A DNA stretch of 64,000 bases from Variovorax paradoxus (GTDB lineage: Bacteria > Pseudomonadota > Gammaproteobacteria > Burkholderiales > Burkholderiaceae_C): NCBI RefSeq assembly GCF_024734665.1, contig NZ_CP102931.1, positions 2,850,001-2,914,000 on the forward strand. Reading direction: 5' to 3'. Below are positions 21,338 through 30,144 of this stretch, piece by piece. Positions within the stretch are counted from its first letter, which is position 1, and each line of letters starts with the position of its first letter. Under the pieces are notes generated by a model. The model was not told the origin of the DNA. It saw only the letters and a program-made list of their open reading frames with translations, and made no database searches. The position numbers and the translations under genes were made by a program.

Positions 21338-22567
21338 ATGCAATTTGCTATCAAGTCAGTAGCTGCCTGTGCAATGTTGGTGAGCGCTGCCGCCGCATTC
21401 GCTCAGAAGGGCGAGACCGTCAAGATCGCCTGGCTCGACCCGCTGTCTGGCCTCATGGCCGCGGTCGGCACCAACCAGCTCAAGACCACGCAATTCCTTG
21501 CTGAAGAGTTCAACAAGAAGAACCAGTCGGGCGTGAAGTTCGAGATCATCGCGCTCGACAACAAGCTCAGCCCGCAGGAGACCACCGCCGCGCTGCGTTC
21601 CGCGCAGGACCAGGGCGCGCGCTACATCATGCAGGGCAACGGCTCCGGCCCCGCGCTCGCGATCATCGACGCCGTCGAGAAGAACAACGCGCGCAATCCG
21701 GGCAAGGAGCTGCTGTACATGAACTACGCGGCCGTCGACCCCGACCTGACCAACAGCAAGTGCAGCTACTGGCACTTCCGGCTGGACGCCGACACCTCCA
21801 TGAAGATGGAGGCGCTGACCACCTGGATGAAGGACCAGCCAGACATCAAGAAGGTCTACATCCTCGGCCAGAACTACGCCCACGGCGTGCAGGTGTCCAA
21901 GTTCGCCAAGGAAGACCTGAAAGTGAAGCGCCCCGACATCCAGATCGTGGGCGACGATCTGCATCCGCTCGCGCAGGTGCGCGACTTCTCTCCGTATATC
22001 GCCAAGATCAAGGCGTCGGGCGCCGACACCGTCATCACCGGCAACTGGGGCTCCGACCTGTCGCTGCTCATCAAGGCGGCCAACGACTCGGGCCTGAACG
22101 TCAAGTTCCTGACCTACTACGCACCGGGCGCGGGCACGCCCACGGCCATGGGCGCCACCTCTGACGGCAAGGTCTACACCGTCGCCTACGCCCACTACAA
22201 CATGGGCGGGGAAATCCAGCAGCTGCTCGCCGGCTACAAGAAGCGCATGAACGACGACCTCACGCAGTCGTCGATCTATCACGTGTTCGCGCTGCTCGAC
22301 GCGGCCTTCGCCAAGACCAAGTCGACCGACCCGGTCAAGGTGGCTGCGGCGCTGGAGGGCATGAAGATCAAGAGCTTCAACGGCGAGGTCGAGATGCGCA
22401 AGACCGACCACCAGTTGCAGCAGGGCCTGTACATCTCGCGCTGGGAAAAGGCCAGCGCCAAGTACCCCTACGACGCGGAGAACACCGGCTACACGAACGT
22501 TCCCGTGAAGTACTACGAATCGTACGTGGCGAGCACGCCCACGTCGTGCCAGATGAAGCGCCCCTAG
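21338..22567 (+). CDS. Branched-chain amino acid-type ABC transporter substrate-binding protein (paralog 1)
   Basis: A 409-residue periplasmic binding protein of the LivK/HAAT type. The signal peptide is predicted to end at AFA-22, then QKGETVKIAWLDPLSG. It is very close to the product of the next gene along its whole length (for example NNARNPGKE-LLY-NYAAVDPDLTNSKCSYW and SDGKVY). Two cysteines occur in the mature part (near KCSYW and PTSCQMK). The ligand is not predictable; family members bind amino acids, amides, urea or aromatic/short acids. It probably supplies the livHMGF transporter. Confidence 0.9.
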   Translation: MQFAIKSVAACAMLVSAAAAFAQKGETVKIAWLDPLSGLMAAVGTNQLKTTQFLAEEFNKKNQSGVKFEIIALDNKLSPQETTAALRSAQDQGARYIMQGNGSGPALAIIDAVEKNNARNPGKELLYMNYAAVDPDLTNSKCSYWHFRLDADTSMKMEALTTWMKDQPDIKKVYILGQNYAHGVQVSKFAKEDLKVKRPDIQIVGDDLHPLAQVRDFSPYIAKIKASGADTVITGNWGSDLSLLIKAANDSGLNVKFLTYYAPGAGTPTAMGATSDGKVYTVAYAHYNMGGEIQQLLAGYKKRMNDDLTQSSIYHVFALLDAAFAKTKSTDPVKVAAALEGMKIKSFNGEVEMRKTDHQLQQGLYISRWEKASAKYPYDAENTGYTNVPVKYYESYVASTPTSCQMKRP

Positions 22568-22580
22568 GCGTCTTTGTGAA

Positions 22581-22640
22581 CGCGTTTCCTACCCATTGGT
22601 AGCAGCTGTCTACCAACGGGTAGCAAATTGGAGAAACGCG
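22581..22640. repeat. Composite inverted repeat between the tandem binding-protein genes
   Basis: Outer arms CGCGTTTC (22581-22588) and GAAACGCG (22633-22640) are perfect complements. Inside, CTACCCATTGGTAG and CTACCAACGGGTAG are complements with one mismatch, separated by CAGCTGT. Each inner arm is itself CTACC-N4-GGTAG. No T-run follows, so this is not a simple terminator. It could be a large RNA hairpin or a set of four CTACC half-sites for a regulator. Confidence 0.6.
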
Positions 22641-22641
22641 G

Positions 22642-22724
22642 TGTCGCATGCGCGATAGAAACGGGCCTTTGCAGCACCCCTCTTACGGGCATTCCCTGAG
22701 GGGAGGGGCTGCAAACGCTTGTAC
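22642..22724 (+). promoter_or_regulatory. Repeated leader element, copy 2 (before second binding-protein gene)
   Basis: TGTCGCaTgCGCGATAG, CGGGCATTCCCTG and CGCTTGTAC recur in the order and nearly the spacing seen ahead of the first binding-protein gene. The last block ends 42 bases before the TTG start. The sequence between blocks differs, so the blocks themselves appear to be under constraint. Confidence 0.6.
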
Positions 22725-22766
22725 TCTCGTGCGGCGTTTTGAATCGGTTTGACCAGGAGATATAGA

Positions 22767-24011
22767 TTGAAGTTCGCTCTGAAAATCGCTACCGCGGCCG
22801 TCATCGCGGCAACCGCCACCGGCGCCCTTGCCCAGAAGGGTGAAACCGTCAAGATCGCATGGCTCGACCCGCTGTCGGGCCTCATGGCCGCGGTCGGGAC
22901 GAACCAGCTCAAGACCTTCCAGTTCTTTGCCGAAGAGTTCAACAAGAAGAATGCGGCAGGCGTGAAGTTCGAGATCATCGGCATCGACAACAAGCTCAGC
23001 CCGCAAGAGACCACCAGCGCACTGCGCTCGGCCCTCGACCAGGGTGCGCGCTACATCGTGCAGGGCAACGGCTCCGGCCCCGCGCTGGCCATCATCGACG
23101 CGCTCGAGAAGAACAACGCGCGCAACCCCGGCAAGGAAGCGCTGTACCTGAACTACGCCGCCGTCGACCCCGACCTGACCAACAGCAAGTGCAGCTACTG
23201 GCAGTACCGCTTCGACGCCGACACGTCGATGAAGATGGAAGCGCTGACCACCTACATGAAGGACCAGCCGGAGATCAAGAAGGTCTACCTGCTCAACCAG
23301 AACTACGCGCACGGCCAGCAGGTTTCCAAGTTCGCCAAGGAAAACCTCAAGAACAAGCGCCCCGACGTGCAGATCGTCGGCGACGACCTGCATCCGCTGG
23401 CCCAGGTGCGCGACTTCGCGCCCTACATCGCCAAGATCAAGGCCTCGGGTGCCGACACCGTCATCACCGGCAACTGGGGCTCCGACCTTGCGCTGCTGAT
23501 CAAGTCGGCGAACGACTCGGGCCTGAACGTCAAGTTCTACACCTACTACGCCGTGACCAGCGGTACGCCGACAGCCATGGGCGCAGCGTCCGACGGCAAG
23601 GTGTACCAGGTCGGCTATGCCCACTACAACATGGGCGGCGACATGCAGAAGTACGCGGAAGAGTTCAAGAAGAAGTTCAACGACGACCTCTACACCACCG
23701 ACGTCTACACCGTGTTCCAGGCGCTGACCGAAGCCTTCGTGAAGACCAAGTCGACCGACCCCGTCAAGGTGGCCGCCGCCATGGAAGGCATGAAGTTCAA
23801 GAGCTTCAACGGCGAGATCGAACTGCGCAAGACCGATCACCAGGCACAGCAGGGCCTGTATATCGCCAAGTGGGAGAAGGCCAGTGCCAAGTACCCGTAC
23901 AGCCCGGAGAACACCGGCTATACGCTGGCCCCGGTGAAGTACTACGACGCCTACGTGGCCAGCACGCCCACCTCCTGCCAGATGAAGCGGCCCGGCGGCG
24001 GCGCCTCCTGA
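22767..24011 (+). CDS. Branched-chain amino acid-type ABC transporter substrate-binding protein (paralog 2)
   Basis: A 414-residue periplasmic binding protein, a tandem duplicate of the preceding gene. The start is a TTG with AGGAGA six bases upstream; the protein then begins KFALKIATAAVIAATATGAL with cleavage expected at ALA-22, matching paralog 1. Both proteins keep the cysteines near KCSYWQ and PTSCQMKRP. Differences cluster in loops (ITSGTP-like VTSGTPTAMG versus PGAGTPTAMG), so ligand ranges may differ. A hairpin terminator lies between this gene and livH, so the binding protein can be made in excess over the permease. Confidence 0.9.
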   Translation: MKFALKIATAAVIAATATGALAQKGETVKIAWLDPLSGLMAAVGTNQLKTFQFFAEEFNKKNAAGVKFEIIGIDNKLSPQETTSALRSALDQGARYIVQGNGSGPALAIIDALEKNNARNPGKEALYLNYAAVDPDLTNSKCSYWQYRFDADTSMKMEALTTYMKDQPEIKKVYLLNQNYAHGQQVSKFAKENLKNKRPDVQIVGDDLHPLAQVRDFAPYIAKIKASGADTVITGNWGSDLALLIKSANDSGLNVKFYTYYAVTSGTPTAMGAASDGKVYQVGYAHYNMGGDMQKYAEEFKKKFNDDLYTTDVYTVFQALTEAFVKTKSTDPVKVAAAMEGMKFKSFNGEIELRKTDHQAQQGLYIAKWEKASAKYPYSPENTGYTLAPVKYYDAYVASTPTSCQMKRPGGGAS

Positions 24012-24040
24012 TCGCTGCCTGATCGCTGTCTGACAGGTCG

Positions 24041-24069
24041 AGGCCCGACTTCAACACTCGGGCCTTTTT
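24041..24069 (+). terminator. Hairpin with T-run between the binding protein and livH
   Basis: AGGCCCGA pairs with TCGGGCCT across a nine-base loop and is followed by TTTTCTTTT. It fits a rho-independent terminator or partial attenuator upstream of livH. Confidence 0.82.
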
Positions 24070-24095
24070 CTTTTCTCACCTGACACGAAAGACCG

Positions 24096-25049
24096 ATGAA
24101 CGTCGAATTCTTCGTCATCTCGCTGCTCAACGGCGTGAGCTACGGCTTGCTGTTGTTCATGCTGAGCTCTGGCCTCACGCTGATCTTCAGCATGATGGGC
24201 GTGCTCAATTTCGCGCACGCCAGCTTCTACATGATTGGCGCCTACTTTGCCTACACGCTGTCGGGCATCCTCGGCTTCTGGCCTGCGCTCTTCATCGCGC
24301 CGCTGCTGGTGTTCGCGCTCGGCGCGGCCTTCGAGCGCTACTGCCTGCGCCGGGTCCACAAGTTCGGCCACGTGCCCGAGCTGCTGGTGACCTTCGGTCT
24401 TTCGTACCTGATCCTCGAACTCGTGCAGCTGGTGTGGGGCCGCTCCACAGTGCCGTACGGCCTGCCGTCGGCGCTGCAGGGGCCGCTCTTCTCGCTCTAC
24501 GGCACGCAGTTTCCGAAGTCGCGCTCGTTCATCATGCTGGTGGCGGTGCTGATGCTGGTGTCGGTGTGGCTGCTGCTCACGCGCACGCGCATCGGCCTGG
24601 TCATCCAGGCGGCGCTGAAGCACCCCGACATGGTCGAGGCGCTGGGCCACAACGTGCCGCGCGTGTTCATGCTGGTGTTCGGCGGCGGCGCCGCGTTGGC
24701 GGGCCTTGCGGGCGTGGTCGGCGGCAACACCTACGTCACCGAGCCGGCCATGGCGGGTTCGGTCGGCTCCATCATCTTCGTGGTGGTGGTGGTCGGCGGC
24801 ATGGGCTCGCTGGCGGGCGCCTTCCTGGCCTCGCTGATCATCGGTGTGGTGCAGACCTTCGCCGTGGCCATGGACCAGTCGCTCGCCACCGGCCTGCAGG
24901 CGCTCGGCGTGGCAGTGAGCGACCAGACCTTCGGCTACGAACTGCTCAAGCTCACGATCTCGCAGGTGGCGCCGATCCTGCCGTACCTGTTCCTGGTGCT
25001 GATCCTCATCTTCAGGCCCAAGGGTCTTCTCGGAACGCGGGAGGACTGA
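24096..25049 (+). CDS. livH: Branched-chain amino acid-type ABC transporter permease LivH
   Basis: A 317-residue inner-membrane permease with many hydrophobic helices and the LivH start MNVEFFVISLLNGVSYGLLL. GVLNFAHASFYMIGAY and the cytoplasmic coupling segment ALGHNVPRVFMLVFGGGAAL are typical. It pairs with LivM to form the channel. The stop is five bases from the livM ATG. The real substrate of this system is unknown. Confidence 0.92.
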   Translation: MNVEFFVISLLNGVSYGLLLFMLSSGLTLIFSMMGVLNFAHASFYMIGAYFAYTLSGILGFWPALFIAPLLVFALGAAFERYCLRRVHKFGHVPELLVTFGLSYLILELVQLVWGRSTVPYGLPSALQGPLFSLYGTQFPKSRSFIMLVAVLMLVSVWLLLTRTRIGLVIQAALKHPDMVEALGHNVPRVFMLVFGGGAALAGLAGVVGGNTYVTEPAMAGSVGSIIFVVVVVGGMGSLAGAFLASLIIGVVQTFAVAMDQSLATGLQALGVAVSDQTFGYELLKLTISQVAPILPYLFLVLILIFRPKGLLGTRED

Positions 25050-25053
25050 CGCC

Positions 25054-26394
25054 ATGAACACTGCAACCTCAACCACTCCAACCGTGTCGGCCAACAAGGC
25101 GCCGACCCAGTACTACCGATTCAAGCCGCTGAACATCGGCCGCATCCTGATCTGGTCTTTCTTCGCGCTGCTGCTGATCGTGGCGCCGATGATCTTCACC
25201 AGCAGCCTGGCTCTCACCATGCTGTCGCAGATCGGCTACCTGATCATCATCTGCCTGAGCTACAACATGCTGCTGGGGCAGGGCGGCATGCTCAGCTTCG
25301 GGCATGCGGTGTACGTGGGCCTGGGCTCGTTCATCGCCATTCACGCGATGAACCTGGCCAGCGCCGGCAAGCTGCCGATTCCGCTGGTGCTCATTCCGCT
25401 CGTGGGCGGCCTGGGCGGCATGTTCTTCGCCGTGGTGTTCGGTTACGTGTCGACCAAGAAGTCTGGCACCACCTTCGCGATGATCACGCTCGGCCTCGGC
25501 GAGCTGGTTGCCGCCATGGCGCTGATGTTCCCGAGCTTCTTCGGCGGCGAGGGCGGCATCACCACCAACCGCGTGTACGGGGCTTCGTTCTTCGGCATCA
25601 ACTTCGGGCCGCAGAACCAGGTGTATTACCTGATCGCCGTGTACTGCTTCATCTGCACCGGGCTGATGTTCGCCTTCACCGGCACGCCGCTCGGGCGCAT
25701 GCTGAACGCAGTGCGCGACAACCCGGAGCGCGTGGAGTTCATCGGCTACAACACGCAGCGCGTGCGCTACTACGCCTTCATCATCGCGGGCTTCTTCGCG
25801 GGCATCGGCGGCGGGCTGGCGGCCATCAACTTCGAGATCGTAAACGCGGCCGACAGCCTGAACGGGTTGCGCTCGGGCAGCTACCTGCTGTTCACCTTCC
25901 TCGGTGGCGCGACCTTCTTCTTCGGGCCGATCATCGGCGCGGCGTTGCTGGTGTTCGCGCTGGTGCTGCTGTCGGAGCTCAGCAAGGCCTGGCTGCTGTA
26001 CGTGGGCCTGGTGTTCCTGCTGATGGTGATGTTCGCGCCCGGCGGTGTGGCCAGCCTGATCATGATGAACGTGCGCGTGGCGCTGTTCGGCAAGATCAAG
26101 CGCTTCTACGCGCTCTACGTGGGCCTCTTCATCGGCGCGGCCATCATGCTCGCGGGCGCTGCGGCCATCGTCGAGATGATCTATCACATGCAGCTGAATG
26201 CAGCGCTGGGCCCGGTGGTGCCGCTCGCGGGCCTGCAGCTCGATACCTCATCGGCCACCAGCTGGATCGTCGCGGTGGCGCTGCTGGCCGTGGGCCTGGG
26301 CGTGTTCGAGGTGGTGCGTCGTCGCTTCGCGAAGGTCTGGGGCCATGCACAGGAAGAAATCGAAGCCGAGATCAAGCGGCGGGAGACGGCATGA
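25054..26394 (+). CDS. livM: Branched-chain amino acid-type ABC transporter permease LivM, with C-terminal extension
   Basis: A 446-residue permease. The core has GQGGMLSFGHAVYVGLGSF and the coupling segment RDNPERVEFIGYNTQRVRYY, as in LivM. Past the usual end (about residue 345), a further ~100 residues add a hydrophobic segment (YVGLFIGAAIMLAGAAAIVE), a loop, another hydrophobic segment (SWIVAVALLAVGLGVFEVV) and a charged tail. That makes it longer than standard LivM. The stop overlaps the livG ATG. Confidence 0.9.
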   Translation: MNTATSTTPTVSANKAPTQYYRFKPLNIGRILIWSFFALLLIVAPMIFTSSLALTMLSQIGYLIIICLSYNMLLGQGGMLSFGHAVYVGLGSFIAIHAMNLASAGKLPIPLVLIPLVGGLGGMFFAVVFGYVSTKKSGTTFAMITLGLGELVAAMALMFPSFFGGEGGITTNRVYGASFFGINFGPQNQVYYLIAVYCFICTGLMFAFTGTPLGRMLNAVRDNPERVEFIGYNTQRVRYYAFIIAGFFAGIGGGLAAINFEIVNAADSLNGLRSGSYLLFTFLGGATFFFGPIIGAALLVFALVLLSELSKAWLLYVGLVFLLMVMFAPGGVASLIMMNVRVALFGKIKRFYALYVGLFIGAAIMLAGAAAIVEMIYHMQLNAALGPVVPLAGLQLDTSSATSWIVAVALLAVGLGVFEVVRRRFAKVWGHAQEEIEAEIKRRETA

Positions 26395-27161
26395 CCTATT
26401 CACTGGAACTCAAGAACCTGCGCAAGAGCTTCGGCAAGACCGACATCATCCGCGGCGTCGATCTGGCCGTGACGGCCGGCGAGCGCATCGCCATCATCGG
26501 GCCGAACGGCGCTGGCAAGTCCACGCTGTTCAACCTGATCAGCGGGCGGCTCACGCCCACCAGCGGCGAAGTGCTGCTCAACGGCCAGCGCATCGACGGC
26601 ATGAAGCCGTACGAGATCAACCGCATGGGGCTGTCGCGCAGCTTCCAGATCACCAACATCTTTCCGAAGCTCACCGTCTTCGAGAACCTGCGCTGCGGCG
26701 TGCTGTGGAGCCTTGGCTACAAGTACACCTTCCTGCGCTTTCTCTCGAACCTCGATGACGCCAACGAGCGCACCGAAGAGCTCATCAAGCAAATCGGCCT
26801 GGAGAAGAAGCGCGACGTGCACGCGGTGAACCTCACCTACGCCGAGCAGCGCGCGCTGGAAATCGGCGTGACCATCGCGGGCGGCGCCAGCGTCATCCTG
26901 CTGGACGAACCCACGGCGGGCATGAGCAAGACCGAAACCTCGCACTTCATCTCGCTCATCAAGCACGTCACCGTCGGCAAGACGTTGCTGACGGTGGAGC
27001 ACGACATGGGCGTGGTCTTCGGGTTGGCCGACAAGATCGCGGTGGTGGTGTACGGCGAAGTCATTGCCTTCGACACGCCTGCTGCCGTTCGTGCGAATGC
27101 ACGCGTGCAGGAGGCGTACCTGGGCTCTTCGGTAGCCGATGCGCAAGGGGCGGGACACTGA
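26391..27161 (+). CDS. livG: ABC transporter ATP-binding protein LivG
   Basis: A 256-residue nucleotide-binding subunit. Walker A is canonical (GPNGAGKST), Walker B is VILLDEPTAGMS and the H-loop is TVEHDMG. The ABC signature, however, reads LTYAEQRALEI where LSGGQ or LSYGQQ is expected: the key glycine is replaced by alanine. In an ABC dimer this signature completes the site made by the LivF Walker A, which is also altered. Overlaps the livM stop. Confidence 0.93.
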   Translation: MTYSLELKNLRKSFGKTDIIRGVDLAVTAGERIAIIGPNGAGKSTLFNLISGRLTPTSGEVLLNGQRIDGMKPYEINRMGLSRSFQITNIFPKLTVFENLRCGVLWSLGYKYTFLRFLSNLDDANERTEELIKQIGLEKKRDVHAVNLTYAEQRALEIGVTIAGGASVILLDEPTAGMSKTETSHFISLIKHVTVGKTLLTVEHDMGVVFGLADKIAVVVYGEVIAFDTPAAVRANARVQEAYLGSSVADAQGAGH

Positions 27162-27162
27162 C

Positions 27163-27858
27163 ATGCTGAAGCTCAAAGACATCCACGCCTACTACGGCAA
27201 GAGCCATGTGCTGCACGGCGTTTCCTTCGACGTGAACCCCGGCGAGATCGTCGCGCTGCTGGGCCGCAACGGCTCGGGCCGCTCGACCACGGCCAAGGCC
27301 ATCATGGGCCTGGTGCATGCCGAGGGCGGCCTGCACTGGAAGGGGCAGGACATCCTGCGCCGCAAGGCCTACGAGATCGCGCATTTCGGCATTGGCTACG
27401 TGCCCGAGAACCGCGACATCTTTCCCAAGCTCACGGTGCACCAGAACCTGCTGCTGGGGCAGAAGGGCTCGGGCAAGGGCAGTCGCTGGCAGTTCGACGA
27501 CATGTACGGCATGTTCCCGCGCCTGAAGGAGCGCCAGCACACCGAAGCAGGCGTGCTCTCGGGCGGCGAGCAGCAGATGCTTACGCTGTGCCGCACGCTG
27601 ATGGGCGACCCCGACCTCATCATCATCGACGAGCCCACCGAAGGCCTTGCTCCCAAGATCGTCGAGCTGGTGGGGCAGTACCTGCGCACGCTGAAGGACA
27701 AGGGCATCTCGGTGCTCCTGATCGAGCAGAAGCTCACCATTGCCATGCAGATTTCAGACCGCGCGCTCGTCATGGGCCACGGCAGCATCGTGTTCGACGG
27801 CACGCCGGACAGCCTCCGCGCCGACGCCACCACTCGCAAAGAGTGGTTGGAGGTTTGA
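27163..27858 (+). CDS. livF: ABC transporter ATP-binding protein LivF with Arg in Walker A
   Basis: A 231-residue nucleotide-binding subunit. The signature LSGGEQQ and Walker B IIIDEPTEGL are canonical, but Walker A is GRNGSGRSTT. The phosphate-binding lysine is replaced by Arg40 (CGC at 27280-27282). The H-loop position is Gln (LIEQK), as is common in LivF proteins. The start MLKLKDIHAYYG is chosen by alignment with the family; it lies one base after the livG stop, with AAGGGGCGGG upstream. A hairpin follows the stop. Confidence 0.92.
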   Translation: MLKLKDIHAYYGKSHVLHGVSFDVNPGEIVALLGRNGSGRSTTAKAIMGLVHAEGGLHWKGQDILRRKAYEIAHFGIGYVPENRDIFPKLTVHQNLLLGQKGSGKGSRWQFDDMYGMFPRLKERQHTEAGVLSGGEQQMLTLCRTLMGDPDLIIIDEPTEGLAPKIVELVGQYLRTLKDKGISVLLIEQKLTIAMQISDRALVMGHGSIVFDGTPDSLRADATTRKEWLEV

Positions 27859-27865
27859 TACCCCC

Positions 27866-27895
27866 AGGGGATTCGGGCCACGCCCCGGATCCCCT
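27866..27895 (+). terminator. Hairpin at the end of the liv genes
   Basis: AGGGGATTCGGG pairs with CCCGGATCCCCT (one G-U pair) across six bases, eight bases after the livF stop. The following TTGTCT is only a weak T-run, so termination may be partial. Confidence 0.55.
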
Positions 27896-27919
27896 TGTCT
27901 CTCCAGCGACTGCGTGCCA

Positions 27920-27947
27920 TTGTTGGGCCACGCGAAACGCCTAGAAT
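27920..27947 (+). promoter_or_regulatory. Candidate sigma70-type promoter for the fatty-acid operon
   Basis: TTGTTG and TAGAAT are separated by 16 bases, about 60 bases ahead of the hydratase/dehydrogenase ATG and just after the liv hairpin. It is the best promoter match in this gap. Confidence 0.4.
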
Positions 27948-28007
27948 CCCCCGAAAAAGAACACTCGTGCTTTTTCTTCTTTTTCTTCACACACCAAGGA
28001 ACGCAGC

Positions 28008-30116
28008 ATGACGGCTGAATACAAAGTGCTCGGCGATATCGCCGTGATCACAATGACCAACCCTCCGGTCAACGGTCTCGGTTTCTCGACACGCATCGGC
28101 ATCACCGATGGCCTGTCGAAGGCCAATGCCGACGACGCCGTCAAGGCCATCGTCATCACCGGCGCCGGCAAGGCTTTCTCGGGCGGCGCGGACATCAAGG
28201 AGTTCGGCACGCCCAAGGCACTGCAGGAGCCCAACCTGCTGAGCGTGATCCTCGCGCTCGAAGCCTCTCCCAAGCCCATCGTCGCTGCCATTCACTCGGT
28301 CTGCATGGGCGGCGGCCTCGAACTGGCCCTGGGCTGCCACTATCGCGTGGCTGCCCCCGGCACCAGCGTGGCACTGCCTGAAGTCAAGCTGGGTCTGCTG
28401 CCTGGCGCCGGTGGCACGCAGCGCCTGCCGCGCGTGCTCGGCGTGGAGACCGCCCTGAACATGATCGTCAGCGGCGAGCCCGTGAAGAGCGAACTGCTCG
28501 CGAGCCTGCCCGGCCAGAAGCTGTTCGACAAGCTGGCTGCCTCGGCCGAATCGGTGTTCGAAGAAGCCGTGGCTTTCGCCAAGAGCGTGGCCGGCAAGAC
28601 CGGCGCCGACGCGCTGCCGCTGGTGCGCAACCTGCCGTGCAAGCACCCGCAGGGCGATGCCTACTTCCAGTTCGCCAAGAACATGGTCGGCGGCATGTCG
28701 AAGAACTACCCCGCGCCGCTGAAGTGCGTCGACGCCGTGCAGGCCGCGACGAAGATGAAGTTCGACGAAGGCATGGCCGAAGAACGCCGCCTGTTCACGG
28801 CGCTGATGTTCACGCCCGAATCTCTGGCCCTGCGCCACCTGTTCATGGCCGAGCGCGCCGCGAGCAAGATTCCTGACGTGCCCGAAGACACGCCCAAGCG
28901 CGAGATCAAGGCCGTTGGCGTGATCGGCGCCGGCACCATGGGCGGCGGCATCTCGATGAACTTCCTGAACGCGGGCATCCCCGTCAAGATCCTCGAGATG
29001 AAGCAGGAAGCGCTCGACCGCGGCGTTGCCACCATCAAGAAGAACTACGAAGCCCAGGTCAAGAAGGGCAAGCTCAAGCAGGACAAGTACGAGCAGCGCA
29101 TGGCGCTCTTGAGCACCACGCTGAGCTACGACGACCTGAAGGACGCCGACCTCATCATCGAAGCCGTGTTCGAAGAAATCGGCGTGAAGGAAAAGGTCTT
29201 CAAGGAACTCGACCGCGTCGCCAAGAAGGGCGCGATCCTGGCCTCGAACACCTCGACGCTCGACGTCGACAAGATCGCTTCGTTCACCGACCGTCCGCAG
29301 GACGTGGTCGGCATGCACTTCTTCAGCCCCGCCAACGTGATGAAACTGCTCGAAGTGGTGCGCGGCAAAGCCACCGCCAAGGACGTGCTCGCCACGGTCA
29401 TGGCCATCGGCAAAAAGATCAAGAAGACCTCGGTGGTCTCGGGCGTGTGCGACGGCTTCATCGGCAACCGCATGATCGAGCAGTACTCGCGCCAGGCAGG
29501 CTTCCTGCTGGACGAAGGCGCAACGCCGCAGCAGGTCGACAAGGCCGTCGAGAAGTTCGGCTTTGCCATGGGCCCGTTCCGCATGGGCGACCTGGCCGGC
29601 AACGACATTGGCTGGGCCATTCGCAAGCGCCGCGCCACCGAGCGCGCCGACATGAAGTACAGCCGTACCGCCGACAAGCTCTGCGAACTGGGCCGCTTCG
29701 GCCAGAAGACCGGGGCAGGGTGGTACGACTACCAGGCCGGCAAGCGCGACGCCATTCCGTCGGAGCTCGTCAACAAGATGATCGAGGACCACCGCAAAGA
29801 GCTTGGCATCACGCCGCGCAAGATTTCCGATGAAGAGATCGTGCAGCGCCTGGTGTACGCCCTGGTCAACGAAGGCGCGCACATCCTGGAAGACGGCATT
29901 GCCTCGAAGTCCGGCGACATCGACATGGTGTACCTCACCGGCTATGGCTTCCCGATCTGGCGCGGCGGCCCGATGCACTACGCATCGCAGGTCGGCCTGT
30001 ACAACGTGGCCGAGACGATGAAGCGCTTTGCGAAGAACCCGCGCGACGACGGCGCGTTCTGGCAGCCCGCGCCGCTGATCCAGAAGCTCGTGGCCGAAGG
30101 CAAGCAGTTCAGCTGA
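28008..30116 (+). CDS. Fused enoyl-CoA hydratase / 3-hydroxyacyl-CoA dehydrogenase (FadJ/FadB-like)
   Basis: A 702-residue multifunctional beta-oxidation enzyme. The N-terminal crotonase domain (about 1-190) has [10 protein letters not shown] and [12 protein letters not shown], with catalytic Glu in [20 protein letters not shown] linker follows, then the NAD domain ([20 protein letters not shown] near residue 304) and the dehydrogenase helical domain with catalytic His in [13 protein letters not shown]. It hydrates trans-2-enoyl-CoA and oxidises the 3-hydroxyacyl-CoA. It opens a co-directional run of degradation genes, with the thiolase two genes later. Single-chain FadJ-type architecture; chain length not predictable. 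Confidence 0.94.
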   Translation: MTAEYKVLGDIAVITMTNPPVNGLGFSTRIGITDGLSKANADDAVKAIVITGAGKAFSGGADIKEFGTPKALQEPNLLSVILALEASPKPIVAAIHSVCMGGGLELALGCHYRVAAPGTSVALPEVKLGLLPGAGGTQRLPRVLGVETALNMIVSGEPVKSELLASLPGQKLFDKLAASAESVFEEAVAFAKSVAGKTGADALPLVRNLPCKHPQGDAYFQFAKNMVGGMSKNYPAPLKCVDAVQAATKMKFDEGMAEERRLFTALMFTPESLALRHLFMAERAASKIPDVPEDTPKREIKAVGVIGAGTMGGGISMNFLNAGIPVKILEMKQEALDRGVATIKKNYEAQVKKGKLKQDKYEQRMALLSTTLSYDDLKDADLIIEAVFEEIGVKEKVFKELDRVAKKGAILASNTSTLDVDKIASFTDRPQDVVGMHFFSPANVMKLLEVVRGKATAKDVLATVMAIGKKIKKTSVVSGVCDGFIGNRMIEQYSRQAGFLLDEGATPQQVDKAVEKFGFAMGPFRMGDLAGNDIGWAIRKRRATERADMKYSRTADKLCELGRFGQKTGAGWYDYQAGKRDAIPSELVNKMIEDHRKELGITPRKISDEEIVQRLVYALVNEGAHILEDGIASKSGDIDMVYLTGYGFPIWRGGPMHYASQVGLYNVAETMKRFAKNPRDDGAFWQPAPLIQKLVAEGKQFS

Positions 30117-30144
30117 TCCACGAAGGCAAAGGGACCGACCGCCA

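Noticed and set aside
24010..24031. Short tandem repeat TGATCGCTGCC / TGATCGCTGTC after the second binding-protein gene
   Set aside because: Only two imperfect 11-base units; not enough for a functional call.
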